Translations under genes and position numbers: made by a program | Part shown: positions 39,726 through 52,148 of the stretch, piece after piece | Layout: every line of letters starts with the position of its first letter | Position numbering within the stretch: the first letter of the stretch is position 1 | Source: Allodiplogaster sudhausi | Lineage: Eukaryota; Nematoda; Chromadorea; Rhabditida; Diplogasteridae | Direction of reading: 5' to 3' | DNA length: 64,000 nt | Assembly (NCBI GenBank): GCA_945643635.1 | Contig: CALZFC010000009.1 | Location: 7,306,001 to 7,370,000, forward strand | Notes under the pieces: generated by a model | What the model was told of the DNA's origin: nothing | Seen by the model: the letters and a program-made list of their open reading frames with translations, nothing else | Database searches by the model: none

Positions 39726-42700
39726 CTATAAGAAGACCGTGTCGTATCGCTGTCCATTCGCCGCAGCCGTGGCGGCGGCAACGGCGGCAGCAGCGGCGCC
39801 GGCCGCAGTGGTCGCGGCATTGGCGGCCGCCGCCCGGAGAAGCAGCGAGCGCTGGTCGTCCGACAGCCCTGCCCCGTCGTCCACTAAGCCGCACTTGACG
39901 CCCGACGTCTCCGAGCGACGCGCCTCCGCGAGCATTGACGCGTCCGGTCGAAGCAACAACGAAGGCCTGAAATTCGAATATTTAAAAATAATAATATTTC
40001 GCTGACGTCACGGTGTTAACATTGTGTCCCGAAATTTATAGTTTCATTGGAAACAAAAAAATCTCACACCGCTGATTGAATAATCTTTCGTAGTGAGAAT
40101 ACAGTGAAAATTTCTAATGTTTGTGACAAAATGTCCACCGATGCCGTGCGAGGAGCGAAATTGTGCGAAATTTCAATTTGCAACAACTTAAATGCATATT
40201 TTTACGCTATTTTTAAAAGCAATCTGCAAATTTCGGAATGATCGCCATCGCAGCAATGATTTTTGCAATTCAGAAGATTTAGAAACATGAGGTTTGATCT
40301 CAGAGATCTATCCATCCATTTTCACGTACGATTTCCGATGCTTTCTTTTTGCAAAGGACGCAACTCCAAAGAGCGTGCCATTGTGGGAATGGAGGCAGAG
40401 CAGTGACAGGCCAATGCGATCTGACAGCAGCGGGCAGCAAAAGGCAGAACATCCTCACCATTTCGACGAAATGCAAACAGAACGGATAGACTAGTTGAAG
40501 AAAAAGTAAATATGCGAGATCAAAGGCCAATTCGCTGCGGTGGGGTCGAATATTCGAGAAAAGAGAAGTCATAATGAGAGTAAAGAGAAAGACTCACTTT
40601 CGAATGGAATGACAGAAGAGCGCCTGGAAGGTCTGTCGAAAGCTGCTCGACATGAAGCAGTAGATTGCGAAGTTGATTGGGTATGTTGCCTAAAGAGATC
40701 CGCTTGTTTTCTGACTATTAAGTTAACATTGTTCAAATCATTGAACATTTGCATGAATATGCTTCTGCACCATTTTAAGCTCTTGTTTGGACTTAAAAAT
40801 CTCGTTTATCTCGGTTAGGCCATTTTTAATTACGCGTACCATAATTAACATGTTGTTGACCAGCAGGAAAACTACAGGAAACATGCTTTCCAGAATCGAC
40901 AGTCGCAGTGAAAAAGTGTTGCAGACGCATAACACAACCATGAAGATCGCCTAAAGAAATACATCTCTTTTTAGATTATATTTTTGAAGTCGATTCATTT
41001 TCCGAACCAAACTCTGACCTGTGGGAGGTTCACAACGAGAAAGATGGTGACAATAACGACGAGCATTAGACTGGTTGAGTTCGTGTCATTCTGTCGTTGA
41101 GCTTCGCGCGCTCGCTTCTCTCTTAAAAAAAGTAAAATAAAATAAAATGTAAACGCATGCAAAATATTCTGACGAAGAAATTAATCTAAGTTGTGTCTAA
41201 TAAGCGACTCGATCGTCCAATTCAGTCAGTGGGACTGACTGAAGCAGCCTAAGCTTGCGTTGTTGTGCCCGTCGAATGCCTCGAATGAGAAGGCCGTTGA
41301 GAACGATGAGAAGAGCGCAAGGCGTGATGATGAAGACGACCGCTCGCGTCCAGAAGTACATGTTGAAAAAGAGATTCGTCCCGAGCGACTCTATCAATGC
41401 AGTCTCCAGCGACAGGCACGCCCTGCAAGATTTTTATTACCAAATTTCAATTTTTAAAAAATTGGGAGTAAACTGCAGTGGATACGGTCTATCATTTCCA
41501 CGCCAGTATTATTCCAGTATTGCAACCTAAGATGAGTCTTGTTGCCCGATTCGCTGAAGATGTACCCGTCAAACACCTCGAAGGTCGCGTCGAAAGACTT
41601 TGGCAGACCACATGTGATCGATATCAACTCAAAAAGTTAGCCATGACAGTTTTGCATAACAGTTTTTGAGCATTACATATTTGAATACTCAGTCAGAAAG
41701 GAAACAAAAAAACTTCAATTAAACTAAACGTACAGCTATAACAGCCGTAGACAATCGCACGTTCTTTACACTGCAGAGGCTGCGAGAATAAAGGGGATAA
41801 GCGATCGAGATGTATCTGAATGTTTCAAATGGTAACAAATTTTGCGCTTATTGATTGATTAAGTAGTTTATTTCATCTTTCAAAAATGATACCTTTGCCC
41901 TGCGAGCAGCACAGTGAGCCACATGGCGACGTTGTGGAAGATGGGCGGAAAGGCGTCCATGCTGTACTTGAACAAATAACACCACCACAGCTCGAGGTGT
42001 TCGGTTCGCCGATGGTTTCTGCAAGGAAATTTTTTTATATATTGGAAAAAAAAATCCAGCACAAATTATTTCAAGACTTTTTGGATATGCTTAATTTTTG
42101 TTCCCTTACCCGAATGTGTAGAAATATAGCGTCCACGGCAGAGGCGTCAGTCCAACGCACAAATCGGCGATTGCCATATACCGAAGGACGACGTTTGTCG
42201 GTGTTACCTATAGAACATGAGTTTTATTTTTATTGTCAGTATATTTCTACATCAGATAAAAGTGGTATATTTAGATATTTTGACGTATATGCGTGTTTTT
42301 GGTGTCGATGATAACATTTCGCAATGTCTTTCTTCTCCAAAACGTGCCATGTGTCTCTTGGAAAGAACGACTGCGACCATGACGTTGGCTGCTACGACAA
42401 ATACGATCAGGATCGGGAATATCTGAAAGAAAAAAAACCCGGTATTTTCTCTGCTGTTTTGCTGTACTGTATTGCAGGTATCTCTAGAACTAAATATATG
42501 CAATGGCCCTTCAGAAATTTCGAACAAGTATTAATCCAACGTCAGATATACTCGTGTAAACCCTGCGCGCTCATAATCTTCACTTCTACTATCTTCACTT
42601 CAGTTCTATTTGTCAAGATGATCATCAGAATCCAAGAAGTATTGTGGCTGATGTTAGAGGTGGGAGTGAAAAGAGACTTCAATGTCTTATTCGGCTACCG

Positions 42701-44213
42701 GACGGGACAAGACAGAAGCACAAGGAGAAGAAAGCTCCCGTGGGCAGAAGCCCGGCCGTCTATGAGATGCTGATCTGATTAGGAGGTGCAGTGAAGCAGA
42801 ACAAGGAGAGAGAGAGTGAGAGAGAAAGAGAGAAAGGTGGAAGGGAGAGAGCGGTGGAGCTTGAGAGAAGCAGAGAGATGAGCATCGGTGCGCTACTTAA
42901 TTGAGAGGCCCAATTGCATGGAGAGAGTGAGGGAGGGAGAGAAAGAGGAGAGTGAGACGGATGAGCGACAGTTGAGGATGCCTGCTGCTCTTCGTAGATG
43001 AGTTGCCACTCCTGGATTTCTCCATTTCATCTGTCTCTCTAACTCTCTTTTTTTCTCGTCCCTCTCCTTCACCAACTGTCTCACCTCTCTGTCTACAATA
43101 CTGTCTGACCTCCTCTCTCCTAATCTCGTCTCATCTCAATCTACGTGGCTACGTTCCTCTTCAGCATTATTCGAGCCGGCAATGGATGAGGAGTGCTTCG
43201 TCATTTCGCAGCAGGCGTTCTCCCCAGGAAGGGTCTCCGCAATGAAGATGCTCTCCTTCTCTCTTTCTCTCTCACTCTCTGCCTTGCTCTCCCTCCCACG
43301 CCTCTATCTCGCTCTTCTTTACTCTTTTAGACAAGAGAGCAGGGAGCTACTTTAGCTATCTCATTTTTCTTCTTTTTTTTAAGAGCGCATCGGAATAGCG
43401 ATACATTTGAATGGAGCGCGGATTGAACGGCAGGCCAGAGAGAGCTTTCTCAATCAGATGACGAAGAAAAAAAAGAGGTCGAATAAGGAGAGCCTGAGAG
43501 AGTGACGGTGAAAGAGAGAAAGACAGAAGGAAAGAGAGATAGGTACACTGAGAGAGATAAAAGAGACATGCCAAGATTAATTTAATCTCAGTGCGCAGCC
43601 ATAAATGCATAATCTTGCTCCATTCGCCCTTGTAGATGGCGTGCCAAAAGGACACTTTCAAGAAATGCTCACTTTGAAAACAGCAATAGATGGAAACAGT
43701 TGAACATTCCAAAGAAGATATTCCAGAAGTTATTCAAGTTTTTCTTGCCATAACATCAATGTTTTACAGCTAAGAAAATGAAAGCCAGCCTGAAATAGTC
43801 TCTTCACCCACCCGTCCGTAGATGGCCTCCTCGAGATCTTGATTGTGCGCTAGTCCCTGAATCGACATGTCCTGCATGCAGCCGTAGCGACAAGTGTCGT
43901 AATAGCGGAAGCCACCTTAACGTCAAATATATTATGGCATGTGCAATAATGCAAATTGACTGATCAATTCATCAAAATGGAGAAGGCAAGAAATTGACTT
44001 ATTCATACGGAAGAAGAAAGAAATATATTGCTGAAATAAAACGCAGAGAACAGAAGAAAGCGAACTCTTGCTGCATGCTTCGATGTCGACGGAATCGTTG
44101 AAGTGCGCCGCGGCGTTGCAGCTGACGACGAGAGAGGGAAGCGAAGAGGCGGCCGAGGAGGAGGGCACAGCCACGACTTCGGCCTCCGATCTCGACGGCA
44201 TCTCTCCTGGCAT
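39726..44213 (-). CDS. Neuropeptide GPCR of the sex-peptide/myoinhibitory-peptide receptor family, 12 exons
   Basis: Rhodopsin-type receptor, 7 TM. Exons in gene order: 44213-44066, 43915-43812, 42422-42348, 42207-42110, 42018-41893, 41815-41734, 41627-about 41474, 41422-41240, 41121-41019, 40950-40840, 40689-40598, 39966-39726. TM1 FPILIVFVVAANVMVAVVL; TM2 MAIADLCVGLTPLPWTLYF; TM3 FPPIFHNVAMWLTVLLAGQ plus RYISIAYPL; TM5 AVVFIITPCALLIVLNGLLI; TM6 NSTSLMLVVIVTIFLVVNLP; TM7 TYPINFAIYCFMSSSFRQTF. The WLTVLLAGQRY, LCSVKNVR and YPINFAIYC blocks match Drosophila sex-peptide receptor and nematode SPRR/DMSR receptors. Ser/Ala-rich N terminus with Asn-glycosylation sites; Ala-rich tail ending TVFL, a possible PDZ ligand. 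The intron after 42348 must start with GC. The end of exon 7 (extracellular loop 2) is unresolved: the GT at 41473 breaks phase, while GT at 41565 or GC before CAATAC keeps it. Confidence 0.9.
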
Positions 44214-46699
44214 CTTGAAATATAGCAACAATTTTTTTACTATTCACGGAACGAAGTAAGTTCGACTCGGTCATGAGAGAAAGAATAATCACGATGATCC
44301 CGGAACGAATATGCGATAGGTTTTTTCTTGTTCGTTATATTTTTAGCTGAGAATTGATTATGCGTATCAAAAAAAGCGTCGGTCACGCTACAGAACAGAT
44401 TCAAAGAAGAGTGATATCTGATATCTGATTAACCCTACCCTCGGAAGCATATCATATTCTGCATTATCTTGGACAAGTTTGCAGCAATGCAGTACATAAT
44501 GTTCAAGAACTTGTCTGATGAAAGTAGACATGTATAAAGGCAAAAAGATTATTTAAACAATATGGAGGTACAGAACGATGTTCACCCTTCGGCGAGGATT
44601 AGTTTTTCATCTCAGCGAAAGGGGGCGCTCTTTTGCAAGTGAGATCTTTCAAACTAATATTATTGGATAAAGATTCCTTCGACTAGCTAACATATGGTTA
44701 GCTTAAGCATATTGCAATAAGCATTCCAGATTACGGAGTTGTTATGAAGGTAAAGACGAGAGCTGGCTCTAAGACATTTCTCATTCTCAAGATTAAAGAA
44801 CCAAAATGAAAGTATGGATAGCTAACGAAGACAAAACAGTCAATGCTTTAAAATGTTATATTCATTTCAAATCCGTCAAACTCATCTTCTCCATTCATAT
44901 TTGAAGTGTTGCGAGGAGCCAATCATTAACATCTCTTATTATTCAGTTTACGACAGATTTGCATCTGATTATAGGAGACGCTCGCGAATTCTAGAAACAG
45001 AAAATAGTCAGTGCAACCTTCTTTTTCCTCTTTCAATTAGACGGCAGTGAAAGGATGCGCGTGGTGTTTTCGTCTGGTAGAGCGGGGCGGCAATTAAGGA
45101 CAACATTAAATTGCGCATCCGATACGGAGAAGGCTCCTCTCTTCGTCATCTTCTTAAAAAAGAAACAGAAGAGAAGACGTTGTCTACAAATGCAGCCCCC
45201 GCATGTTATGAATGCACATATGAGAGCGACACAGTGAAAGAAGAAGAGATGAGAATACCAGTAAAAAAAGAGACAGAGAGGTATAGTGCATGGAGAGAAA
45301 AATAGATAAGTAGAAACAAATGGAAACCGGGAGGTGGTTGGAAAAATGCAGTGTTGGTTGCACCTGGTAAGCGAGTTGCGATGTCACTGGCGTGAAGGGA
45401 GCCAATTTAAGTCTCGGCATGGTACAACTTATGCTAGCGGTCATTTGAGACGGTTGACAGGGAGAGGGTATCGTGGAATTGGCTAGATGAATAGTAGGAG
45501 AAGAGGAAGAGCAACGAAACAGAGAGAGAGAGAGAGTGCGAGAGATTAAGAGGGAAAGAGACATTCAGAGGAGAAACAGACAGAGAGAGAGAGTACGAGA
45601 GAGAAGGAGTGCAAGAGATTGGGAGAGAAAGAGACGAACTTCTTGTTCTTCTTCACTCATCAACATCCAACAGTAATGGCTACGATGCATGGCGGTGTCT
45701 TTTGAATATTATAATCACGATCCGCAAGGGGCATTGCAAAGATTGAAGCAGCAAAGAAGTAAGCTGGGCACTGCAGCTGAACACGAGTGCAAATAGTATA
45801 AGACTCTAGTCTAATTTATGAATGTTCATGGACAGACCATCTTGCACGGACTCGGTAATATTCTTTTTGTTAGAAATACAACTGCATTATTTGGATTCAG
45901 TACTTGACAATCGACAAATGTCGAGAGTTGCAAATATCCAGCAAAAATACAGAGAATGTGTTAGAGAAACAAAAACTCACGAATAGAGCAAGAGAAACAA
46001 AAACTGACGAATTGGGCAAATGTACTAATCTTTAGATCCAACGATAAACGTCGTCCAAGATGTCTAGATATTCATGCTTTAACAGGTGCATTCATACCCG
46101 CGTATGAAAAACTTCACCGGATGAGGACACTCCCCTCCTCCTCTAATTCGGAAGTATCAGGCCGTATTACATTGTAATTAATCAATTTTCACTGCGTTTT
46201 TTCTCTCTGTGCCAATTCACGCGTCTCATTTTCTGCGCGACTTCGACCAGCTATCTTTCTTTTTACTCTACATCAAATTTTCGTGTCTCCATTGCTCCCC
46301 TCATTTCTCTCGCTCTCTTTATTTCTTAATCTCTATCTCTCTCACATTCGCTACGGCCAATTAACGTCCGGTGACTGCGGGTGGGCACTCCATGAGGACA
46401 CGATCGGAAATGGGGATAAGGAGGCGGCCTAAGGGGGCCTAGACATCCAGGCTTCCCAATCATCGTCAATTTCCAGAAACATTACTTTGTGCATACACAT
46501 ATTTAGTCTGCTAATTCGTGATAAGAGATGTGTTGAGAGGGGAAGAGAGAGAGAAGGAGAGGGAGGGAATGAAAGAGAGAAAGAGAGACAGAGAGTGAGA
46601 GAGAGAGAGAGTCGTCAGATTGGGGCGCTTCTCCCATTTCGGCGTTGGGAAAGAGAGAGAGAAGCGATTACGAGTCTCGCAAGCGGGTTAGAAATACCT

Positions 46700-46741
<42 letters not shown>
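46700..46741. repeat. (GA)n microsatellite
   Basis: About 41 bases of uninterrupted GA, preceded by further GA-rich sequence from 46540. Confidence 0.9.
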
Positions 46742-46745
<4 letters not shown>

Positions 46746-49546
46746 AAATGAAGAGTGGGAGAGACTAATAGATGACCGTCAAGTCGGCGTTTTAATCGGC
46801 CGAGACACATTAAAAAGCATTAAAAAGACGATTTATTAGCTGGCATTAAAAAGACGATTTATCACACGAAGCTTTGACTTCGCGGTACTTATCAGCACAC
46901 ACAGTATTATATGATACATATACTACTTGCAAATACTGATAACGAAGAGAAGCTGGGCGGGAAGAGGGGGCGACTGGCCTGAGAGGAGAGAGAGCGAGCG
47001 AGAGAGAGAAATGGAGGGAGAGCGAGAGAGAGAGAGGGAGAGAGAGAGGGAGAGAGAGGGAGAGAGTTCTCTGCACAGTGTGAGATGGCTGTTCTTCGTG
47101 TGGTTGAGGAAAGGCCCGGGACTGTGCATGGAGCCAAGTGAAGGGCGGAGACCTAGGCAGGTGGAGCATTCGTGGGGACATAAGTAGGAGGATGGCTGTA
47201 GGCTCTACAAAGAGATGAGATGGATCTTTTTATTTATATCTCTTTCTCTGTCGATCTCTCGCTCTCCGATATCTAATTTTCTATCGATATCTCTCGATCT
47301 ATCATAGAAAGCTGAAACAGTGCACCAAAGCAACAGACAAGCTGCTCGCATTGTTGGCATTTCTGTGTAATGGCGCGTATCCTGCAACTTGTTTGTGTAG
47401 TTGCGATATGAGTCGTAAATACGACATGCCATCACATGGACTGAAATTAAAAGAGGATTGACATGATCAACGAGTTATCTAGAAAAAAACATACATAGTT
47501 TTCATTAATCATTTTGCAAGATTCAGAAAGAGTCTAGATAAGACTTTTATGGAACTAAGCCCCAATTCTAGCGAACACCACTTACACGCGCCTAGCCCGC
47601 TCATCTGTTGAACCTTTTGTTTCCTTTGCCTTGCCTTGTACCTGTTGGCCATTTGGATCTCCCAGATCTCTTCAGAAACAGTAACGATGGGAAAGAAGTC
47701 TGTGTTTGCCTTCTCCAACTCTCACTCCGCCTCCCTTCCTCACACTCTATTTCTCTCTTGTATTCTCCTCCGACTGGCATTCAGTCGCCAAGATTGTTTG
47801 CGTGTCCGGCGGCCTCCTTCCGAGAGAGAGAGAGAGAGAGAAATAGAGATAGAAAGATAGAGAGAATCAAATTCGTCTCTCCTTGGCCGAAGCGGAGTCA
47901 TTTAACAGAAGGCACGAATCTTCAGGACGAAGAAATGAAATAGACCGGCCAATTCGAACTCATTTTCGAATACTCTAAATACGGATTTACCCCGGCCCCG
48001 ATCTCTCCCTCTTCCGCCTCCCCCCTACTAGTAAATGAATACCGCATTTCCATTCCGAATTCCAGGAACGAGAAGAAATTAAGTAAAGTAGAGTTGATCC
48101 AACTGACAGGAAGCTCGAAAGTTGTCTCTGTCAAGCAGCCATAGGAGCTGCTAATTATGAAATGATAAGATTTCTTGACAACATAATTAAAATCAGTGTT
48201 TAGTTTAAATAGTTTTCCTCTGTTTTCATAACTCACACGGCAAATTTCTAATTTTAGAAAATTGGTAAAAGGAGTAGTAAAACGAAGGATGCTATTTGAA
48301 TACGGACGTGCAAGAATGAAGAAGGAACTGAGAGAAGATGAAAAAAAAGACTGAAAAAGCCTCCAAAAGTGTGTCTACGTAAGCATGTATGAAACTTGCC
48401 CCGAGGGCGCAAATCGCAAATCCGCGCCCACGGAGGGGAGCAGCAGCATTTTGCTTGCATATGCATGTAGAGATAAAGAAGAGAGACACGGAGAGAGAGA
48501 GAGAGGAAGAGAGAGGGAAAGAGGGAGAGAGGAAGAGATAGAGATGGTGATGATATCACACGGCTGAATAGCAAAGAGTGCACCCCTAACAAAAGAATGC
48601 CCGGGCAGGTGAGAGCCGATCCCAGTCGACAACTGAATGAAGAATGAGCAGCAAACAAGTATATGAATGAATCGGGAGAGCGGACTGCGGCCAGACAAGA
48701 AAAGTGCGAATGCTAACGAAAAGGAAACATGCAAGTTCAATCTGCAAGGTATTGGCACCACAAAATGAGAGCGAAGCAAGGGACACGCGGTGTTTGTGCG
48801 GTGTTTCTGTTGCAGGACGAGGGCGAGGCCAGTAGACATTTCCATGAGCTCAGGAATTGGCCTATTGGCAGTGCTTACAAAGAGTCGCTAGGATACAAAA
48901 AGAAACTATGATCCCCCGAGAAGGAATGCCCTTTCGCTTGACATCTCCCTGTCAGTCAGACATATATTCGAGTCCTATTTGAAAGTGCAAAGGTCGGCCA
49001 CAGCTTCTTAATTAAATTCGGAACGCAACTAAATCATACTTCATTCGCCTTAATTGTGAGAGAACGTTGGAAGGGGATGAACACTGTACATCATTGAGCA
49101 ACTTGCATGACAGAGGATGTGGGAGGAACCACCTGACTACCCCCCCCCCCTCAAGAGAAGCCACAGCAGGAGCGGCTTCGCGCATCGGGATGATGCAATC
49201 TGATCTCGATGCACTCTCCTCCTTTGTTTAGCCAGACCCTTCTCACTCGATACTCTCTCATTACTAGTCTGATTCTGTACCAAAGATGAATCGGCATCTA
49301 CTTCTGGGATGGTCAGGACAGGACATGTTTTAGCATGCCCAAATCTGTTTTATTCAAATATTACATTTCTGATTACACTAATCCCTTTCATCCACAAGTT
49401 TTTTTTTCAATCTGACAACTGAAATATTTATTTTCGAAGAACACATTAATTTTCTGCTATTCATTTTGGAATTGTTGACTTGTTCATTAAAAAAAATCAA
49501 AACTAAGTAAGGATCAGGTACTGCCCAAATCTATGCCGCGCTCTAT

Positions 49547-49548
<2 letters not shown>

Positions 49549-49586
<38 letters not shown>
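49549..49586. repeat. (CT)n microsatellite
   Basis: About 37 bases of uninterrupted CT. Confidence 0.9.
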
Positions 49587-49592
<6 letters not shown>

Positions 49593-51859
49593 TCACTCTC
49601 ATCCCTACAATTTGATGCGTGCTTGCTTGGATGGCCTCTCCGATGGATGGAATGCTTGGGCCATGCTCTACCCTCCATCTCATGGAGACACAGGCGGGGA
49701 TGCGCGTGCAGCCCGAGGCACTCTTGCTAATTCGACTCACGCACTTACATTCCTCGCGCTTCAAAGGCTTCTTCTTCTCTTTGTGGCCGGCTGGTGGGAT
49801 CTATGTCCTCCGAGAGCTACTAGGGAACCCAATTTTATTCGGCTGGACAGAGCCTACCTAAACGGATCTTGAGCAGGCTGCAAAGACGTTTGGTGTATGG
49901 CACGAGTGCACGTCGTCATGGAGGGAATCTTTGCTTTCAGGAGTAAGGGGTGTACTGAGTGAGGGGCGCAGCGGGAAACATAGGACTCAGAATGAAAGAA
50001 GAGAGGGATGAAACGGCTGTAGCAGCGATGAATCGAGAGGGGAATCCACATTAATTAGTGCTTGGGCATTTACATACATGTATACATAGATACATACTAT
50101 ATGTTTACTCCTAGCCTTGGACAAAAGAATTATGCCGCAAGAGTGAAGCAGAGAGAGGGAGTGAAACGCTGATGAGTCGGCCGGTGACGAAGGCCATGAA
50201 AGGCCCTTCTTAGCCCGCCCAAAAGCTGAACCTTACGCAGGTTGAGAAGGCGGACGCGTAGACGAGTGAGTGGAGAAAGCATCAGGGATTAGGACGTAGA
50301 GAAGGACCCCCCTGGGCCGGCTTTTGCCTATGCACCAGGAAGGAGTAAGAGGGTGCCAGTAGAGGGCGCGCTCCCTCTACTTTCCCGTGAAAACCCTCTC
50401 GAACTCCTCCCTGCGTCAGGAGAGGAGCCACAAGAGGGAGGACCCCCCCCCCTGCCAGCGCATCGAAGGTCATTCTCCGCGTATACGCAGAGCGTGCCAT
50501 AAATCGCCGTCTCAGGAATGAGCTGCTGCGGCGGACGCTGCTTGTGAGCACACGCGCACCAGAGGCCGGCCATTAATGTGTCTGGGTTCCGCAAGCTTAA
50601 ACGTACACAGTTTGAGAGGTTAAGCCGCAAAAATATTTTTTAAAGAGGATAAACATTTCTAAAACCTGAAATTTCCACGAGAATTATACATTAATCAATG
50701 TTTAAAAAAAAGCATAGAGAATTCATAATTTGTGGGCAGCAAAAATGCATGGCGGGATTCATAGGAAAAGTGAGCTCATGTAACGATCTCAGAAGACATT
50801 TATTTATTATTAGCTTATACGAATAAAGTGTAACCGTTTGCTGCCAAAAGGTCATTGAAATATGATCGCAAACAAAAGTTGACTAGCACCTACATAACAT
50901 GTCCTCATTTGCATATTGGCTTAGGAATCTGCATATCTTAGCTCGCAAACGGAAGTAAATGATATACAAACATATGAGCAAAATATTGACAGTAGACGGA
51001 GAGAAATTGGCTTAAAAATAGTGCTTTTTCGTGATTACGACACACCTGTTTGCCTATGATTATTTGGAGGGACAGCGTCAAAGTACACAAACATTTGCTA
51101 ATGCGCACACCGTCCGGCTTCCTTCACCATACGCGATATCGAATAAGCACATGGATGGAATGGAGAGTGAGAGAGACATGAAGAGAGAGAGAGAGAGAGA
51201 AAGAGAGGAAGAGAGGGGAGAGAGAGAGAGATCGGAAAAGAGAAGTCGACGGCATCGCGAGTATGGTGATGTCTGCCTTGTGTGCAAGTTCACTGCGAAC
51301 GACGCTCGAAAACAGAAAACAAATGCCTCCTCAGAAGCTGTATTTCTCTCTGGCTCTCTTTCTCTTCCTCATTCCCTCCCTCCCTCTCTTTCTGTAGCTT
51401 CCATGCTTCCTAATCCTGTTTGGAAAGGCTCAAGCGCGATCACATTTGAGTAGCCAGATACCACAAGCAACCTGTATGGCTTTTAATAAACAGAGATAAG
51501 ATAAATAAAACGAATAAAAAAACCTTAAAATCGAGGCAGCAGTCAAGCTATGTATGATTGATAAACCGGGTAGCTCTTAGATGAAGAAAAAGTGAAATGG
51601 TGTTTTTAATGACATAACACGGGAACACATGACAAGAAGGATAGGGAAAAATCGGAAGAAGAAGGGGGGGGGGTGTCCAATACCGCCGCTCAAAACGAAA
51701 GGAATCTCGCTAATTTCTGGTGCCGTCTTACGTGGCGGAGAGAAGAAGCCTCGGCTCGGGGTCTCTGCTCGCTTCGCAGTGACCCTGAACGCGCACGGAT
51801 TCGTGCTAATGGGGAGTGAGAGCGAAAGGGAGAGAAAGAAAGAGAGAGAAAGAAAGAGG

Positions 51860-51868
<9 letters not shown>

Positions 51869-51903
<35 letters not shown>
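51869..51903. repeat. (GA)n microsatellite
   Basis: About 35 bases of uninterrupted GA at the end of a GAAAGAGG-type purine tract that begins near 51815. Confidence 0.9.
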
Positions 51904-51907
<4 letters not shown>

Positions 51908-52132
51908 TACTCGGAACCAAAGCAAGAAGACCTTCGTGTCAATGGCGTTGCTCTGCAGCAGCCGGCCATTGTCTCTCTCCCCTCCGATCATTGACGCCTG
52001 ATGCTGCTCCGGAATTAGCCGCGAACTAACGCAATCGCTCTCGGTCGCCAGGCAGTCAGATGACATCCCGTCCACCCACCACTAACTATACCCAACCTCC
52101 CCCCCAACCAATGACACCACCCCCAATAGCCA

Positions 52133-52148
52133 CCCCCCCCCCCCCCCC
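52133..52148. repeat. Poly-C homopolymer, 16 bases
   Basis: Sixteen uninterrupted C inside a C-rich, G-poor stretch (52060-52190) built of CCACCCA-like units. The opposite strand has several G runs and could form a G-quadruplex. Confidence 0.85.

Noticed and set aside
39739..40005. Plus-strand Ala-rich open frame
   Set aside because: It is the antisense of the last exon of the peptide GPCR; the Ala-rich sense frame mirrors it.
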